From NCBI GenBank assembly GCA_965220855.1, contig CBDCQY010000001.1:1-64000 (forward strand): 64,000 bases of DNA, in the 5' to 3' direction. Shown here piece by piece: positions 35,301 through 45,386 of the stretch. Origin of the DNA: Bin95 sp965220855. GTDB taxonomy: Bacteria; Pseudomonadota; Alphaproteobacteria; Bin95. Position 1 is the stretch's first letter. Each line of letters opens with the position of its first letter. The position numbers and the translations under genes were made by a program. The notes beneath the pieces are model-generated. The model worked only from the letters and a program-made list of their open reading frames with translations, was not told the origin of the DNA and did not search any database.

Positions 35301-35522
35301 CAGCTTGCGCAGCGCTTCCTCCAGCGCCTCGGCGGGCAGCTGCGGGTTGAGGCGGGCGAGCGCTGCGCGCAGCCGGCCGGTCAGCAGCACCTCGCCATGG
35401 CTGTCGCGCTCCGGCGCCGGCCCGTCCGGCCCGCTCTCCGGCCCGCGCCGCACGGCATAGCCCAGCCCGGCAAGCCAGCCGAGCGCGGCGTCCTCCACCT
35501 CGGCTTCGGCGATGGCGCTCAT
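32319..35522 (-). CDS. hsdR: Type I restriction enzyme, R (motor/nuclease) subunit
   Basis: 1067 residues, normal HsdR size. PD-(D/E)XK nuclease near residues 130-170 (ADIVLFVNG, LAVIELKNPGDEN, QLQTYKSEIPSLF). SF2 motor: Walker A HTQGSGKSLLM (~324), DEAH VVVIADEAHRSQYG (~424), FIGFTGTPIE, and later motif RGHGLMQAIARVNR. Long C-terminal helical HsdM/HsdS-binding part. Works with HsdM2HsdS to translocate and cleave unmodified DNA. Last restriction gene of the minus-strand cluster. Confidence 0.95.
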   Translation of the reverse strand: MSAIAEAEVEDAALGWLAGLGYAVRRGPESGPDGPAPERDSHGEVLLTGRLRAALARLNPQLPAEALEEALRKLRQAETPSLIEENRRLHRYLVEGVPVELTREDGSIAGDAARLIDFADIEANDWLAVNQFTVIEGQNTRRADIVLFVNGLPLAVIELKNPGDENATLEGAFNQLQTYKSEIPSLFRTNAVLATSDGLQARLGSLTASPERFMPWRTVDGAAIAPKGAPELETLIGGVFEKARFLALIRDFTVFGDTGAGPVKIVAGYHQFHAVQRAVASTLRALPDRALAPREDPADRGWPSVASQQEGDRRIGVIWHTQGSGKSLLMAFYAGQIIAHPEMGNPTVVVITDRNDLDDQLFATFSMCRDLLRQTPQQAESREDLQRILNRPSGGVVFTTIQKFAPEPGEIDYPELSDRRNVVVIADEAHRSQYGFRAKVARGTGEISYGLAKYLRDALPNASFIGFTGTPIEKEDANTPVVFGHYIDIYDISRGVEDGATVPIYYESRLARIELDEDEKPTLDDEIAALTEEEAEGEQERLKRRWANVEAVVGTEKRLHLVARDLVEHFESRIAGLDGKAMIVCMSRRICVALHDEIVRLRPDWRSDDDEKGAIKIVMTGAASDPTEWQPHIGGKARRDLLAKRIKDPDDALKIAIVRDMWLTGFDAPSLHTMYVDKPMRGHGLMQAIARVNRVFRDKPAGLIVDYIGIAQNLKSALGQYSSDDRRHAGIDEAEAVAALKEKHEIVRAMFHGFDYRKGLAGTAQERLAALAEAIEWVLALQQREAAREETEEGRKRARRRFGDAVLALSRAFALAAASDAARAIRDDVGFFQTVRAALVKSAPGAGASSAERDLAVQQIVSRAVVSTEIVDILKAAGLETPDISILSDEFLAEVQGMEKKNLALEALRKLLDGELRSRSRINVVETRAFSERLAEAIARYHNNAVTTAEVLQELIGLARDIRAAHRRGEEEGLSAEEIAFYDALARNESAVEIMGDDHLRVIAQELLNSLRSNASVDWQHRQSARAKMRVLVKRILRKHGYPPDLQDAAVQTVLQQAEALSERWAA

Positions 35523-35809
35523 GCGGCGGACGCCAAGCGACGCACCCCCCGCCGCCCCTCGGTTCGAACTACTAAGGAATCCTCGGTAGTCACCTTCTGG
35601 CTCAGTTCCTCATCGGCGAAGATGTTCTTCAGGCGCAGACCTGCATTGTTGGTTGAGGTCCAAAACACGGTCGCCATATCCTGTTGCGAGAGCCAGACCG
35701 TCTCCTGGTTCAGGCGCACATCGCCTCGCACCTCGCCGTCGCGGCTTTCATAAACGACGCCCTCACCGCCGGGTGCCCCAGCCGGCGCGGCGCGGCTCAT
35801 CGCCCGCAA
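35519..35809 (-). pseudogene. RhuM-family N-terminal fragment
   Basis: 96 residues with GEVRGDVRLNQETVWLSQQD and LRLKNIFADEELSQK, the recognisable start of RhuM/virulence proteins often found in type I restriction loci; a normal one has over 300 residues. Here it ends after ~75 matching residues and overlaps the hsdR start by four bases. Some family residues are changed (FWTSTNNAG for the usual FG.DRSVISRH). Confidence 0.65.
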
Positions 35810-36055
35810 GCCCGCGCCGGCGGCCTGCCGAACCCGCAGCGCTGAATCCTAGCCCGGATGGGTGCCCTAGCGAGCGGAAGGCTCATCCCGCCGCTCCGGC
35901 CGTGCGCCCAACAGACGAAATCCGGCCTAATGCGCATAGTTCGCTGGTTCCTGCACGCCCGGTCCCAACGTGACGCCCAGCCCCACCTAAACCAACGCCC
36001 AACCCGATGACGCTACAGGCAGCGTCATTTACGCCTCCATTTTCCACGGACCGAT

Positions 36056-37129
36056 TCATTGTGCCGCTCTCCGCCTCGCTTGGTATGCAGCCCAAATCTC
36101 GTCAACAGACTCTGTGGCCAACGCCTCTCTGATTCGATCCGCAGCCTTGCGCGAATATCTACCATGCTTCGCCTTGCCAATCTTGAACTCCTTGAAATAC
36201 TCTAAATCGTCGCGAAGCTTGCAATGGTCTACAACCGCTCGGGACTTGGGTGGTGTGAGATCTACCCGTCTCGCAAGGTCCCTGGCACCCAGACTGTAAT
36301 ATCCGAGTTCATCAACTCGACGAACAGCGACGGGTGCGCCTTCCCCTTCCTCCTCCTTTACGAGGTGAACTGCCACTCCCTCGTTCTTCGTCAACCTTAG
36401 ACTGAGCATCGAACCATCGGACTCGCTAGTGATATTGACAGAAGCCACTCCTGGAAAGACAACCCGCCATTCTTCACCGTTCCGGAGTCGGCTGCATATC
36501 CTTTCAACATCCCGATCACCAGGCTGTCCATATTCACCATTTATCGCGTTCTCAAGAACAACCAAACTTCGAGCTCTTGCGATCGCATCCATTTTTCGCC
36601 TAGTACCCGGAGTGAGAAGCTCTTTCACTTCCTTGACTTCTCGGTCGAATAAGGCTGTCAAATCTTTTGGCGCTGTTGTTGAAATCGGCAATACTCGTTC
36701 AGGCAGCTCCAATATGAGCTTCTTGTCGAACACCTCGTCATGAATATCTCTAAACAACGTCACACCTGCCTGTGCATAGAAGTAAAGTTGATGTTCCGAC
36801 AAATCCACAAGATAATGATATGCTGCATTACGTTGTCCGTTTATAGCTTGAAGGGTGAGCGCCCTCTCGTCGGTTAAAAACTGTACACCTGTATCCGTCA
36901 GGCCTTTTCGAACGCAGGCACCAAATCCGATGGTATGTTTCTCGCGAGGCTGTCTGATCTTTCCACCGCGATGCCGAATGGCGGCCTTTAGGAGCATTTC
37001 AAATGAATGATCGAGCAGAATAACCACAGATTCAATCCTTCCCCGATCCCAAGGCCGATTGAAGTGCTCGATTGACAGAACGAGCGAATTCACAGCTCTT
37101 TGTCGTAGCTGGCGAACTTCCTTTTTCAT
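36056..37129 (-). CDS. DUF3644 HEPN-like protein in the type I cluster
   Basis: 357 residues. LLDHSFEMLLKAAIRHRGGK and KHTIGFGACVRKGLTD mark DUF3644. R100 and H105 in GQRNAAYHYLVDLSEHQLYF form an Rx4H HEPN ribonuclease motif. HEPN proteins inside type I loci (as PrrC or RloC do with other folds) may cut RNA when restriction is inhibited; that role is an inference here. Its ATG overlaps the stop of the MNT-HsdS gene by four bases. Distinctly AT-richer than hsdM or hsdR. Confidence 0.8.
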   Translation of the reverse strand: MKKEVRQLRQRAVNSLVLSIEHFNRPWDRGRIESVVILLDHSFEMLLKAAIRHRGGKIRQPREKHTIGFGACVRKGLTDTGVQFLTDERALTLQAINGQRNAAYHYLVDLSEHQLYFYAQAGVTLFRDIHDEVFDKKLILELPERVLPISTTAPKDLTALFDREVKEVKELLTPGTRRKMDAIARARSLVVLENAINGEYGQPGDRDVERICSRLRNGEEWRVVFPGVASVNITSESDGSMLSLRLTKNEGVAVHLVKEEEGEGAPVAVRRVDELGYYSLGARDLARRVDLTPPKSRAVVDHCKLRDDLEYFKEFKIGKAKHGRYSRKAADRIREALATESVDEIWAAYQARRRAAQ

Positions 37130-38787
37130 GAGCCAATTCTCCTGACAGTGCGCGCATCCCCAAGGCGCACTTCACCCGACATGAGCTTCGGCAAGAGAAA
37201 ATCACGGCCTGTGACAAGGGTGAAAGTATCGCGGATATTTGCGTCGAGTCGATCAAGAAGTGGCCGTATGACGTCTTGATAGGCACGCACTACCTGCTCC
37301 GGTGGCAAGCACACTCTGTACTGTGCCATCGCCTTCCAGCTTGTGCGGGGCATTTTGGTGCCGGTCGATGTTCGGTCTGTATAATCTACGAACTCAGCCG
37401 AGGACAAGCACGCAAGTGTGAATGCTTCCCACTCTTGTGCTCGTGGAGCCACGACAATAATGTCTGTGGAACAAATGCCGTCTAGTGGAGCAATTCCGAC
37501 CTTATGAAAATATGGCCGCAATTTTCCAAACAAAAATTCCCCTTTGTGGAACTGAGTCTTGCTGCTCTTGACCTTTCCTGCCCCCTCCCACGCTGAAAGT
37601 GCAATGGACCGGCGCGGCATATGCTCCAAGCCTATATAGGGCGTGTTCTCCGAAATGTCAGCGGGATTGATGCTGCGTCGCGGAGACACCGCCACGTCCG
37701 CCAGAATCCCCCGCTTCCATCCGACCGGCTTGCCCTCGTCGTCCAGTGCGTTGGGGAAGAGGGACCAGACTTCGGGGGCGAGGTAGGGGGGGCGGCCTTC
37801 AGCCTTGGCGCGGGTGGGGCCGAAATCGACGAACCAGTCCTTGAAGATCGCCCGCGCCATTGCCTCCAGCGTCTCGTTCATCCGCCGGTTCAACTCGATC
37901 TTGTCGTCGAGCGCACCCAGGAAGCCGGCAATCGCGCGTTGCTCGGGGAGCCTGGGCAAAGGTATTTCAACCAAGCCGATGTCCGCCTTGCGCAACCCGA
38001 ATCGAGTGATGCCGTTCGCGTAGTGGTGAAATTGTGTCTGCGCATCATCTGTGCAGAGCGCATAGTAGAGATATCGCCCATCGACAAGCGATGTATCTGG
38101 ACGAAGAATTGCGAGGTGATAGCCGCACACCAAATCGTCTATATCGTCAATAACGTAGGCAGGTACCCCAATATCATCATATTGTTCGGAGTCCTTTGTG
38201 ATGATCACGTCACCTGGCAGCAGTGCGCATTTGGCAATCTCTCTCTCGGACGCCGTTGCTTGCATAAACGACATGTTTTGACGGATCGCAGAATTTTTGT
38301 AGACGTCAGTATAATTGCAGAGCCTGACGGCGCTTTGATTAGACTTCGACTTCTTGTCGACGCTGCTAATTCGTAAATCAACGATAGCGGCCAAGTTCGC
38401 CCGCAGGGTCGGGCGTCTAGCGTCTGGCTTGCGGCGCCACTTCACGCCACCGGCAGTTCCAGGCCCCGTCGTAGGAGTCTGCACGGCCAACCCATCGCGT
38501 CGAACGATCTTGCGAAACGATTTGTCAATTCTGGCCCAGTCGATGAAATCGACCTTGAACGGGAGGTCGGATTCGCTGAAGGCTTCGGCCAGGGCCGCGC
38601 TGGCGTCCAGCGAAAGCGGTTTGTCGCCCAGAATTGCGAGATCGAGATCGGAGTATTGCTTCGCCTTCCAGGTGGCGCGGGACCCGAACGCCAGCACTTC
38701 GCGATCCGGCACATGCTGCTGCAGGAGATCGCGAACGATGTCCCAGTGGTCGGGTCGGAGGTCGAGAAGCGGCGCCGCGTCGTTCAT
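37126..38787 (-). CDS. hsdS: Fusion of MntA-type nucleotidyltransferase with type I specificity subunit HsdS
   Basis: 553 residues. Residues ~1-105 are a MNT domain: G35-S36-x10-D47-x-D49 (FGSRATWKAKQYSDLDLAIL) is the exact GSx10DxD motif of MntA antitoxins, which add AMP to the HepT toxin. From ~120 begins HsdS: TRD1, conserved helix PLPRLPEQRAIAGFLGALDD and MARAIFKDWFVDFGP, TRD2 (NTPYIGLEHM..FGKLRPYFHKVGI), and a terminal repeat. HsdS alone is ~430 residues, so the MNT part is a true addition. It overlaps the HepT-like gene upstream (ATGA) and DUF3644 downstream. Confidence 0.88.
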   Translation of the reverse strand: MNDAAPLLDLRPDHWDIVRDLLQQHVPDREVLAFGSRATWKAKQYSDLDLAILGDKPLSLDASAALAEAFSESDLPFKVDFIDWARIDKSFRKIVRRDGLAVQTPTTGPGTAGGVKWRRKPDARRPTLRANLAAIVDLRISSVDKKSKSNQSAVRLCNYTDVYKNSAIRQNMSFMQATASEREIAKCALLPGDVIITKDSEQYDDIGVPAYVIDDIDDLVCGYHLAILRPDTSLVDGRYLYYALCTDDAQTQFHHYANGITRFGLRKADIGLVEIPLPRLPEQRAIAGFLGALDDKIELNRRMNETLEAMARAIFKDWFVDFGPTRAKAEGRPPYLAPEVWSLFPNALDDEGKPVGWKRGILADVAVSPRRSINPADISENTPYIGLEHMPRRSIALSAWEGAGKVKSSKTQFHKGEFLFGKLRPYFHKVGIAPLDGICSTDIIVVAPRAQEWEAFTLACLSSAEFVDYTDRTSTGTKMPRTSWKAMAQYRVCLPPEQVVRAYQDVIRPLLDRLDANIRDTFTLVTGRDFLLPKLMSGEVRLGDARTVRRIGS

Positions 38788-39197
38788 GTCAGCCGTTCCC
38801 GCAGCCTGTCACGCAGATAGACCGCCTCCTCCAGGAAGCGCGGGATGCCTTCCACCACCTCGAGAGCGGTGTCCTCATTGTAGGTGTGGCTGGTCTTGCC
38901 GCGCATTTGGCGGAAGGTGCGCCATTGCGTCCAGTCTCCCAGAAGCAAGCCTTGTTCGCTTCCCAAGCGGATCAGATCCTGAAAGGTCAGCGAGGCGATC
39001 TCTTCGGGATTTGCGGATATGTGCGCAAGGTAGCGCCTCAGCACCTTGTGCCCGAGCTCGTAGGTGAACTCGAAGCGCTGCACCAGACCGTCGCGAATTT
39101 GCGAATCGCTCGTATCGGCCTGAAATCGCGCCAGCCCTTCGTCCAGCCGTTGGATCGCGCGTTCGAAAGGCCCGGTCTCGACATCAGCCTGGGTCAT
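38784..39197 (-). CDS. HI0074/HepT-family HEPN protein (toxin or nucleotidyltransferase partner)
   Basis: 137 residues, helical. R99-x4-H104-x-Y106 in MRGKTSHTYNEDT is the Rx4HxY motif of HepT ribonuclease toxins, in which the tyrosine is AMPylated by the MntA antitoxin. FEFTYELGHKVLRRYL and EEAVYLRDRL are also typical. The gene overlaps by four bases the gene carrying the MNT domain, as hepT-mntA pairs do. What is unusual is that this MNT domain is part of HsdS. Confidence 0.85.
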   Translation of the reverse strand: MTQADVETGPFERAIQRLDEGLARFQADTSDSQIRDGLVQRFEFTYELGHKVLRRYLAHISANPEEIASLTFQDLIRLGSEQGLLLGDWTQWRTFRQMRGKTSHTYNEDTALEVVEGIPRFLEEAVYLRDRLRERLT

Positions 39198-39300
39198 TGC
39201 GACCTCCGGTCCGAAATCCGAGCTTTTCCAGATTGCCGGCGATGGCGGCGTCGAGCCTGGCGCCCTCGGCCTGCTGCGCGCCGAGCTCGGCGACGAGGAG
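39184..39300 (-). pseudogene. Orphan 3' tail of an older hsdM
   Basis: Reads LVAELGAQQAEGARLDAAIA and NLEKLGFRTGGRNDPG-stop, matching the last residues of the intact HsdM at 40584-42140 (LVAELGSQQ.., NLEKLGFGGPKP). Upstream of this stretch nothing matches. Its stop overlaps the HepT-like start, so the original hsdM ran directly into that gene before fic and the present hsdM were brought in. Confidence 0.75.
39211..39297. repeat. Direct repeat of hsdM 3' end (other copy 40600-40685)
   Basis: About 86 bases ~90% identical to 40600-40685, same orientation, 1.39 kb apart, bracketing the fic gene. Confidence 0.75.
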
Positions 39301-39471
39301 GCCGTCGGTCGCCACGCGCCGGCTCACCGCGTCCGACCCCGGCATCCCGGCGGCGGCCCGACGGCGAGATGGCGGAGGGCATTGTCGGTCGTATCTGTCC
39401 CACAAACCGGATTGAGGGACAAAAATGGCAAAAAGTGTCCCACAAAGCGATTTGTGTCCCCATGCTGTCCC

Positions 39472-40583
39472 TCAAAGCGCATCCCGGCCCTCGGCGACAT
39501 TCAGAACCGCAGGATACACGAAGACGGCCGCGCGACGCCCGCTTGCGGCGATCAGCACTTCGAGAATCCCATCCTCGCACAAGCGGTCCAGCAGCCTGCG
39601 CGCGGTCTTCGGCGGAATTCCGGCATTACTCAGAAAGTCCGTGCTTCTGAAGATGGGGCGCTGGAAAATCCAGTCCAGCGCGTGAATGGCATAGCGGGAA
39701 CCGGTCGCCTCCGAGACGCGGGGCTTCATCTCGTCATAGAGGGACAGGATGCCCTGTGCCCTCGCCAGATTGTCCTCTGCCTGCGACCTGACCGCTTCCA
39801 GGAAGAAGCGGCACCAGCCGGTCCAGTCGTCGTCGCGAGAGACGGCGAGGAGGCCGTCATAATAGGCTTCGCGGCGCGCCTCGAAATAGGCGCTGATGTA
39901 GAAGCTGGGGGCACGGATGAACCTGCATTGCCACAGGAACAGGGGCACCAGCATGCGGCCCAGGCGGCCATTGCCATCAAGAAACGGATGCAGCGCCTCG
40001 AACTCGGCATGCAGGATAGCGAGCTGTACGAGTCTGTCCGACGCGTCGGTGTGGATATACCTTTCCCACGCAGCCAGCGCATTCGGCAGCGCATCTGCGC
40101 CGATCGGCACGAACCTCGCCTCTTCCACGGTGCATCCGGGCGGCCCGATCCAGTTGGCAGTCTGCCGAAACTCGCCTGGCGCCTTGCCTTGGCCGCGCAC
40201 GCCGTCCAGCAGAACCGCATGCGCTTCCCGGACGACCCGCAGCGACAGCGGCAACTCGTTGAGTAGCGTCTCCGCCCGCGTCAGCGCCCGGCGGTAATTC
40301 AGCACCTCCTGAATGTCATCGCGGAGAGCCGGCGACTCTGGCTCCCGGCCCGCCTCGAATCCCAGCACATCGCCGATGGTGGCCTCGGTGCCCTCAATAC
40401 GCGAGGACAGCACCGCTTCGCGCGTCGCCAGAGGCGCCAGCAGGACATCCGCGTTGGGAATGCTGGCAAGCATCCCGTCATAGCGCGCCACCGCTGCTGC
40501 GGCCGGGCCGATAAGGGGAATCAGCGTCTGCCATTGCAGGCGACCGTCGGGCGGGAAGCCGCCGCTGTGGTAGCGAACCGCGC

Positions 40584-40587
<4 letters not shown>
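39472..40587 (-). CDS. Fic family protein (AMP transferase), with N-terminal inhibitory helix
   Basis: 371 residues. Catalytic HPFLDGNGRLGR (His200) and an N-terminal inhibitory motif S61-x3-E65-G66 (SSRIEGTEA), which places it among the self-inhibited (class II-like) Fic proteins; a C-terminal winged helix (AGIPPKTARRLLDRLCEDGI) suggests DNA binding or autoregulation. Fic proteins transfer AMP to target proteins. Its ATG overlaps the hsdM stop by four bases, so it belongs to the restriction transcript. Confidence 0.92.
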
Positions 40588-42140
<1,553 letters not shown>

Positions 42141-42384
42141 GGAACCTCTGACCGCCATTCTCCCATGACCATGCAGTGTGCCCGGTCTGCCGCACGAACG
42201 CCATGCCGGGCCGGACCGGCCCCGCCAGCGGAGGTCGATACCCCGCATGACGCAATGGCACCGCTCCGGGGTAGCCGACGCCGCCCGGCAAATCAACAGG
42301 ATAGCGTGGCGACGGACTTGAGCTTGAACCTGTCGGGGAGTAGCCGAGGGGATGTAGGCGCTTGGGCCGAACCGTAAGACAGGG

Positions 42385-43887
42385 GTGCAGACGTTGAGAA
42401 TACGAATCAAGCCGATCGACATCAAGGTGCCGTCGGACGACCCGTTCAGGCACGACGCCCTCGACCGGAAGGAGTCGGTCGAGATTCTCGCCAGACTGAT
42501 CCGCTCGGTGGACGGCACCGGCGTGTTCGGGGTCGATGCAGACTGGGGGAACGGAAAGACGACATTCATCCGGATGCTGGAACGGTTCCTGCAGAACGGC
42601 GGCGTGCCGGTTGTGAGTTTCAACGCGTGGGAGTCCGACTATGTGTCTGACCCGTTTACGGCGATTGCGACCGAGCTGACCGACGGCCTAGGTGAGCGTG
42701 CTAGCGCGTCCGACGCCGAGATCAAAAAGACATTCAAGGCGGGGCTTGATTGCGCGAAGGCCGTCATAAAGACCAGATGGCCGGCGGTGCTGAAGGCGCT
42801 GCTCGGTCAAGTACCGGTGGCGGACAAGGCGCTGGAAGAGGTAATCGATGGCGTCGCGGACGCCTATGCCGACGAGCGGGTTTCGGCATATCGCGAAGCG
42901 CGGGAGGCGGTGGGGAAGTTCAGAAGGGCTCTGCAAGACATGGCCCAGGCGGTGTCGGCAGACCCGAAACAACCGCTGCTGGTCGTAACCATCGACGAAC
43001 TCGACAGGTGCCGGCCCTCCTACGCGGTGGAACTCCTGGAAGTCGCAAAACACCTGTTCGCCGTGGACGGCGTGGTGTTCGTGGTCGCGGTGAATCGGTC
43101 GGAGCTCGCCCATTCGGTCCAGGCACTATACGGACCAGCGTTCGATGCGCGGGGCTACCTGGGCCGTTTCTTCGACGTCGATTTCCGGCTCCCGGCCCCC
43201 GACCGGGTGCATTTCATCCGGAAAACAATTGAGGGGGTCGGGATCAATATCTATTTGAGCGCGCCTTTTAATCAAGGCGGTTTAACCGAGTACTCTACGC
43301 CCGAAGCAATGTTGGTAAGCTTCTTTGGTGAGACGGCCACCAGTCTAAGAACAGTCGCACGGGCTATTCATCACCTGGGATTGGTCTATGGAGCACTGGC
43401 GGATAAGAAAAAGGTAATGGGACCCACGATAGCGACCTTGGTCATTCTCCGAACTCTAGATCGAGATCTGTATTACCGATTTGTGGATGGCCAAGCATCT
43501 GATGCCGAGGTAATCGACAGCGTCATGAAACTACTTGGGCCGAACGCACACACAAGACACGAGAGTCAGATTGTTACATTCTCGACATGGCTAATTTTTT
43601 GTCATAGGGAACGGGACAGGCCGGACAATTATCATCCCGGTAGCCTAGAGGATACGCCACTCATGAAGCAGTACAGTGAGGTAGCTCTAGAGGCAGTTTT
43701 TGGTGACAAACCGGAAGATAACATGTCATCAAAAGAACAAATTCATGCCGAGCGAGTCTTGCAACTTATGGAAGCGAATGAGAAGATCAAATTGGGCATC
43801 TCCGGGATTGGGTTCGTCGCAACGGTGCAACTCATCGAGTTACTATCACCCGATCTGGGCGAAGAACCGGCCAAACCGACGAAGTGA
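42385..43887 (+). CDS. KAP-family P-loop NTPase
   Basis: 500 residues. Walker A VDADWGNGKTTF (~51-62) followed by VSFNAWESDY, and Walker B VVTIDELDRCRPSYAVELLE (~202) with FVVAVNRSELAHSV, the KAP signature (kinase D-interacting/PifA-like). KAP NTPases are membrane-linked or soluble signalling ATPases; F plasmid PifA excludes phage T7. No transmembrane helix is seen in the usual insert. GTG start, divergent from hsdM. The 3' third is AT-rich compared with the start, suggesting a mosaic. Confidence 0.85.
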   Translation: MQTLRIRIKPIDIKVPSDDPFRHDALDRKESVEILARLIRSVDGTGVFGVDADWGNGKTTFIRMLERFLQNGGVPVVSFNAWESDYVSDPFTAIATELTDGLGERASASDAEIKKTFKAGLDCAKAVIKTRWPAVLKALLGQVPVADKALEEVIDGVADAYADERVSAYREAREAVGKFRRALQDMAQAVSADPKQPLLVVTIDELDRCRPSYAVELLEVAKHLFAVDGVVFVVAVNRSELAHSVQALYGPAFDARGYLGRFFDVDFRLPAPDRVHFIRKTIEGVGINIYLSAPFNQGGLTEYSTPEAMLVSFFGETATSLRTVARAIHHLGLVYGALADKKKVMGPTIATLVILRTLDRDLYYRFVDGQASDAEVIDSVMKLLGPNAHTRHESQIVTFSTWLIFCHRERDRPDNYHPGSLEDTPLMKQYSEVALEAVFGDKPEDNMSSKEQIHAERVLQLMEANEKIKLGISGIGFVATVQLIELLSPDLGEEPAKPTK

Positions 43888-43934
43888 GGCTCGACGGGGA
43901 TACGGTGTTCTGCCGCCAGACCCGGCGCAAGTAG

Positions 43935-45386
43935 TCAAAGCCAGTCAAGTGGCAGCGGACGCAACTCGTCAGGGTCGCAGGCCGAAGGAAGAGTCGGTTT
44001 GGCCGGCCCCTCCCCCAGCCAGTCAATATCCCGGAGTGGCGTGGTTGCAGGTGCAACGCCTTCCGACTGTTTGCCCACGGACCGATCGGGGGCGCTGGCA
44101 GCAGCGTTTGGAGGCGTTGGCTTCGCGTCCGGCGCGGCTTGTTGGACGTTCCTCAGGAACTCAGGGCCATCGCGAAGCGCATCCAGGCGGTTCGGCTCGT
44201 CTGGCGCCGAAGGTGGCTCGGCTCTGTACCCCATGGCTCGCGCGATGATGGCTGCCGCCTGCGCGGCGGCGTCCTGAAGCGCGCTGTCGTCGAGATGGGC
44301 GTAGATCGCCGTGGTCTCGCGCTTGCGGTGGCCGAGCAGACGGCCGACGGTGGTGAGGCCGACGCCGTTCATCACGCCCTGCGAGGCCCAGGTGTGGCGG
44401 CAGTCGTGGATGCGGACGCCCGGCAGCCCCGCCTCGTCGCGCACGCCCACCCAGAAGCTGTAGAGCCGCGCTGACGTCAGCTTCTCGGGGAACACCCGTT
44501 CGCCGTCCGGTGTCCGGGGCAGTTCCGAGAGCAGCTTTGCCGATTGCGGCCCGAGCCAGATGGTGCGCGGCCCGGTCTTCGAGTCCCCGATCCGGGCGCT
44601 CGCGCCCTGCTCGCCAAGTTCCCCGATCTGGTCCCATCTGAGGTTGAGGATTTCCGACAGTCGTGCGCCGGTGAGCGTGAGCAGTCGGATCGCGGCTACC
44701 GGCCAGGGGCGTTGCTCCCGGCGCCGGTCGAGCACCGTGCCGAGGCGTTCGAGCTCGGCGCGGTCGAGGTAGCGGGCGACGGGCCGGCGCGGGTTCCTGA
44801 CGATGTTGGCGCAGGCGTCGGGGACATGCTCGCCGAGCTCGCCCCACTGGCGCGCGGAGGCCAGCATGGCGCGCAGAATCTCGAAGGCGCGGTTGGCCGC
44901 GCCCGGACGATGGGCGCTCACGGCGTCGAACCAGGCCGAGACCCGCGCATGGTCGATGGCGTCGAGCCGGAGCCTCCCGAAATGCGGCATCAGGCGGGCG
45001 CGCATGTAGGTGTCGAAGGTTTTCAGCGAGGACGGCTTCCAGCGATAGCGGCTGCGGTCGCGATAGCGGGCGGCAAAGTCGCGGAACAGCGGCGCCACCG
45101 ACTTGCGCGGGGACGCCACTTGCTCTCCGCTCCACAGGCGGGCGAGCACGCGGGCGGCGTCGCGCCGGGCCGTCTTGACGCCGAGCTCCGGGAAACGCCC
45201 AAGGGTGATCTTGCGCATCCGGCCCCGGGCGCGGGTCTGAACGATGAACGACTTGACGCCCGAGGGATGCACCCGCAGCCCGAAATGCGCGAGCGTCCCG
45301 TCCCAGAGCGTATATTCCTTGGCTCCCGGCTTGGCCGAGGCGACGGCATTCGCGGTAAGCACGGGAGGGCGAGGCCTATTGGTCAT
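43935..45386 (-). CDS. Tyrosine recombinase with long C-terminal extension (tandem integrase 1)
   Basis: 483 residues. DUF4102 N-terminus (LWDGTLAHFGLRVHPSGVKS), catalytic R242 (TGARLSEIL), HDCRHTWAS, GHRKRETT and the tyrosine in AIYAHL. After the catalytic core there is an unusual ~90-residue Pro/Ala-rich tail. It overlaps the next integrase by 11 bases, so both are translated together. Paired integrases often act jointly on one element. Confidence 0.9.
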   Translation of the reverse strand: MTNRPRPPVLTANAVASAKPGAKEYTLWDGTLAHFGLRVHPSGVKSFIVQTRARGRMRKITLGRFPELGVKTARRDAARVLARLWSGEQVASPRKSVAPLFRDFAARYRDRSRYRWKPSSLKTFDTYMRARLMPHFGRLRLDAIDHARVSAWFDAVSAHRPGAANRAFEILRAMLASARQWGELGEHVPDACANIVRNPRRPVARYLDRAELERLGTVLDRRREQRPWPVAAIRLLTLTGARLSEILNLRWDQIGELGEQGASARIGDSKTGPRTIWLGPQSAKLLSELPRTPDGERVFPEKLTSARLYSFWVGVRDEAGLPGVRIHDCRHTWASQGVMNGVGLTTVGRLLGHRKRETTAIYAHLDDSALQDAAAQAAAIIARAMGYRAEPPSAPDEPNRLDALRDGPEFLRNVQQAAPDAKPTPPNAAASAPDRSVGKQSEGVAPATTPLRDIDWLGEGPAKPTLPSACDPDELRPLPLDWL

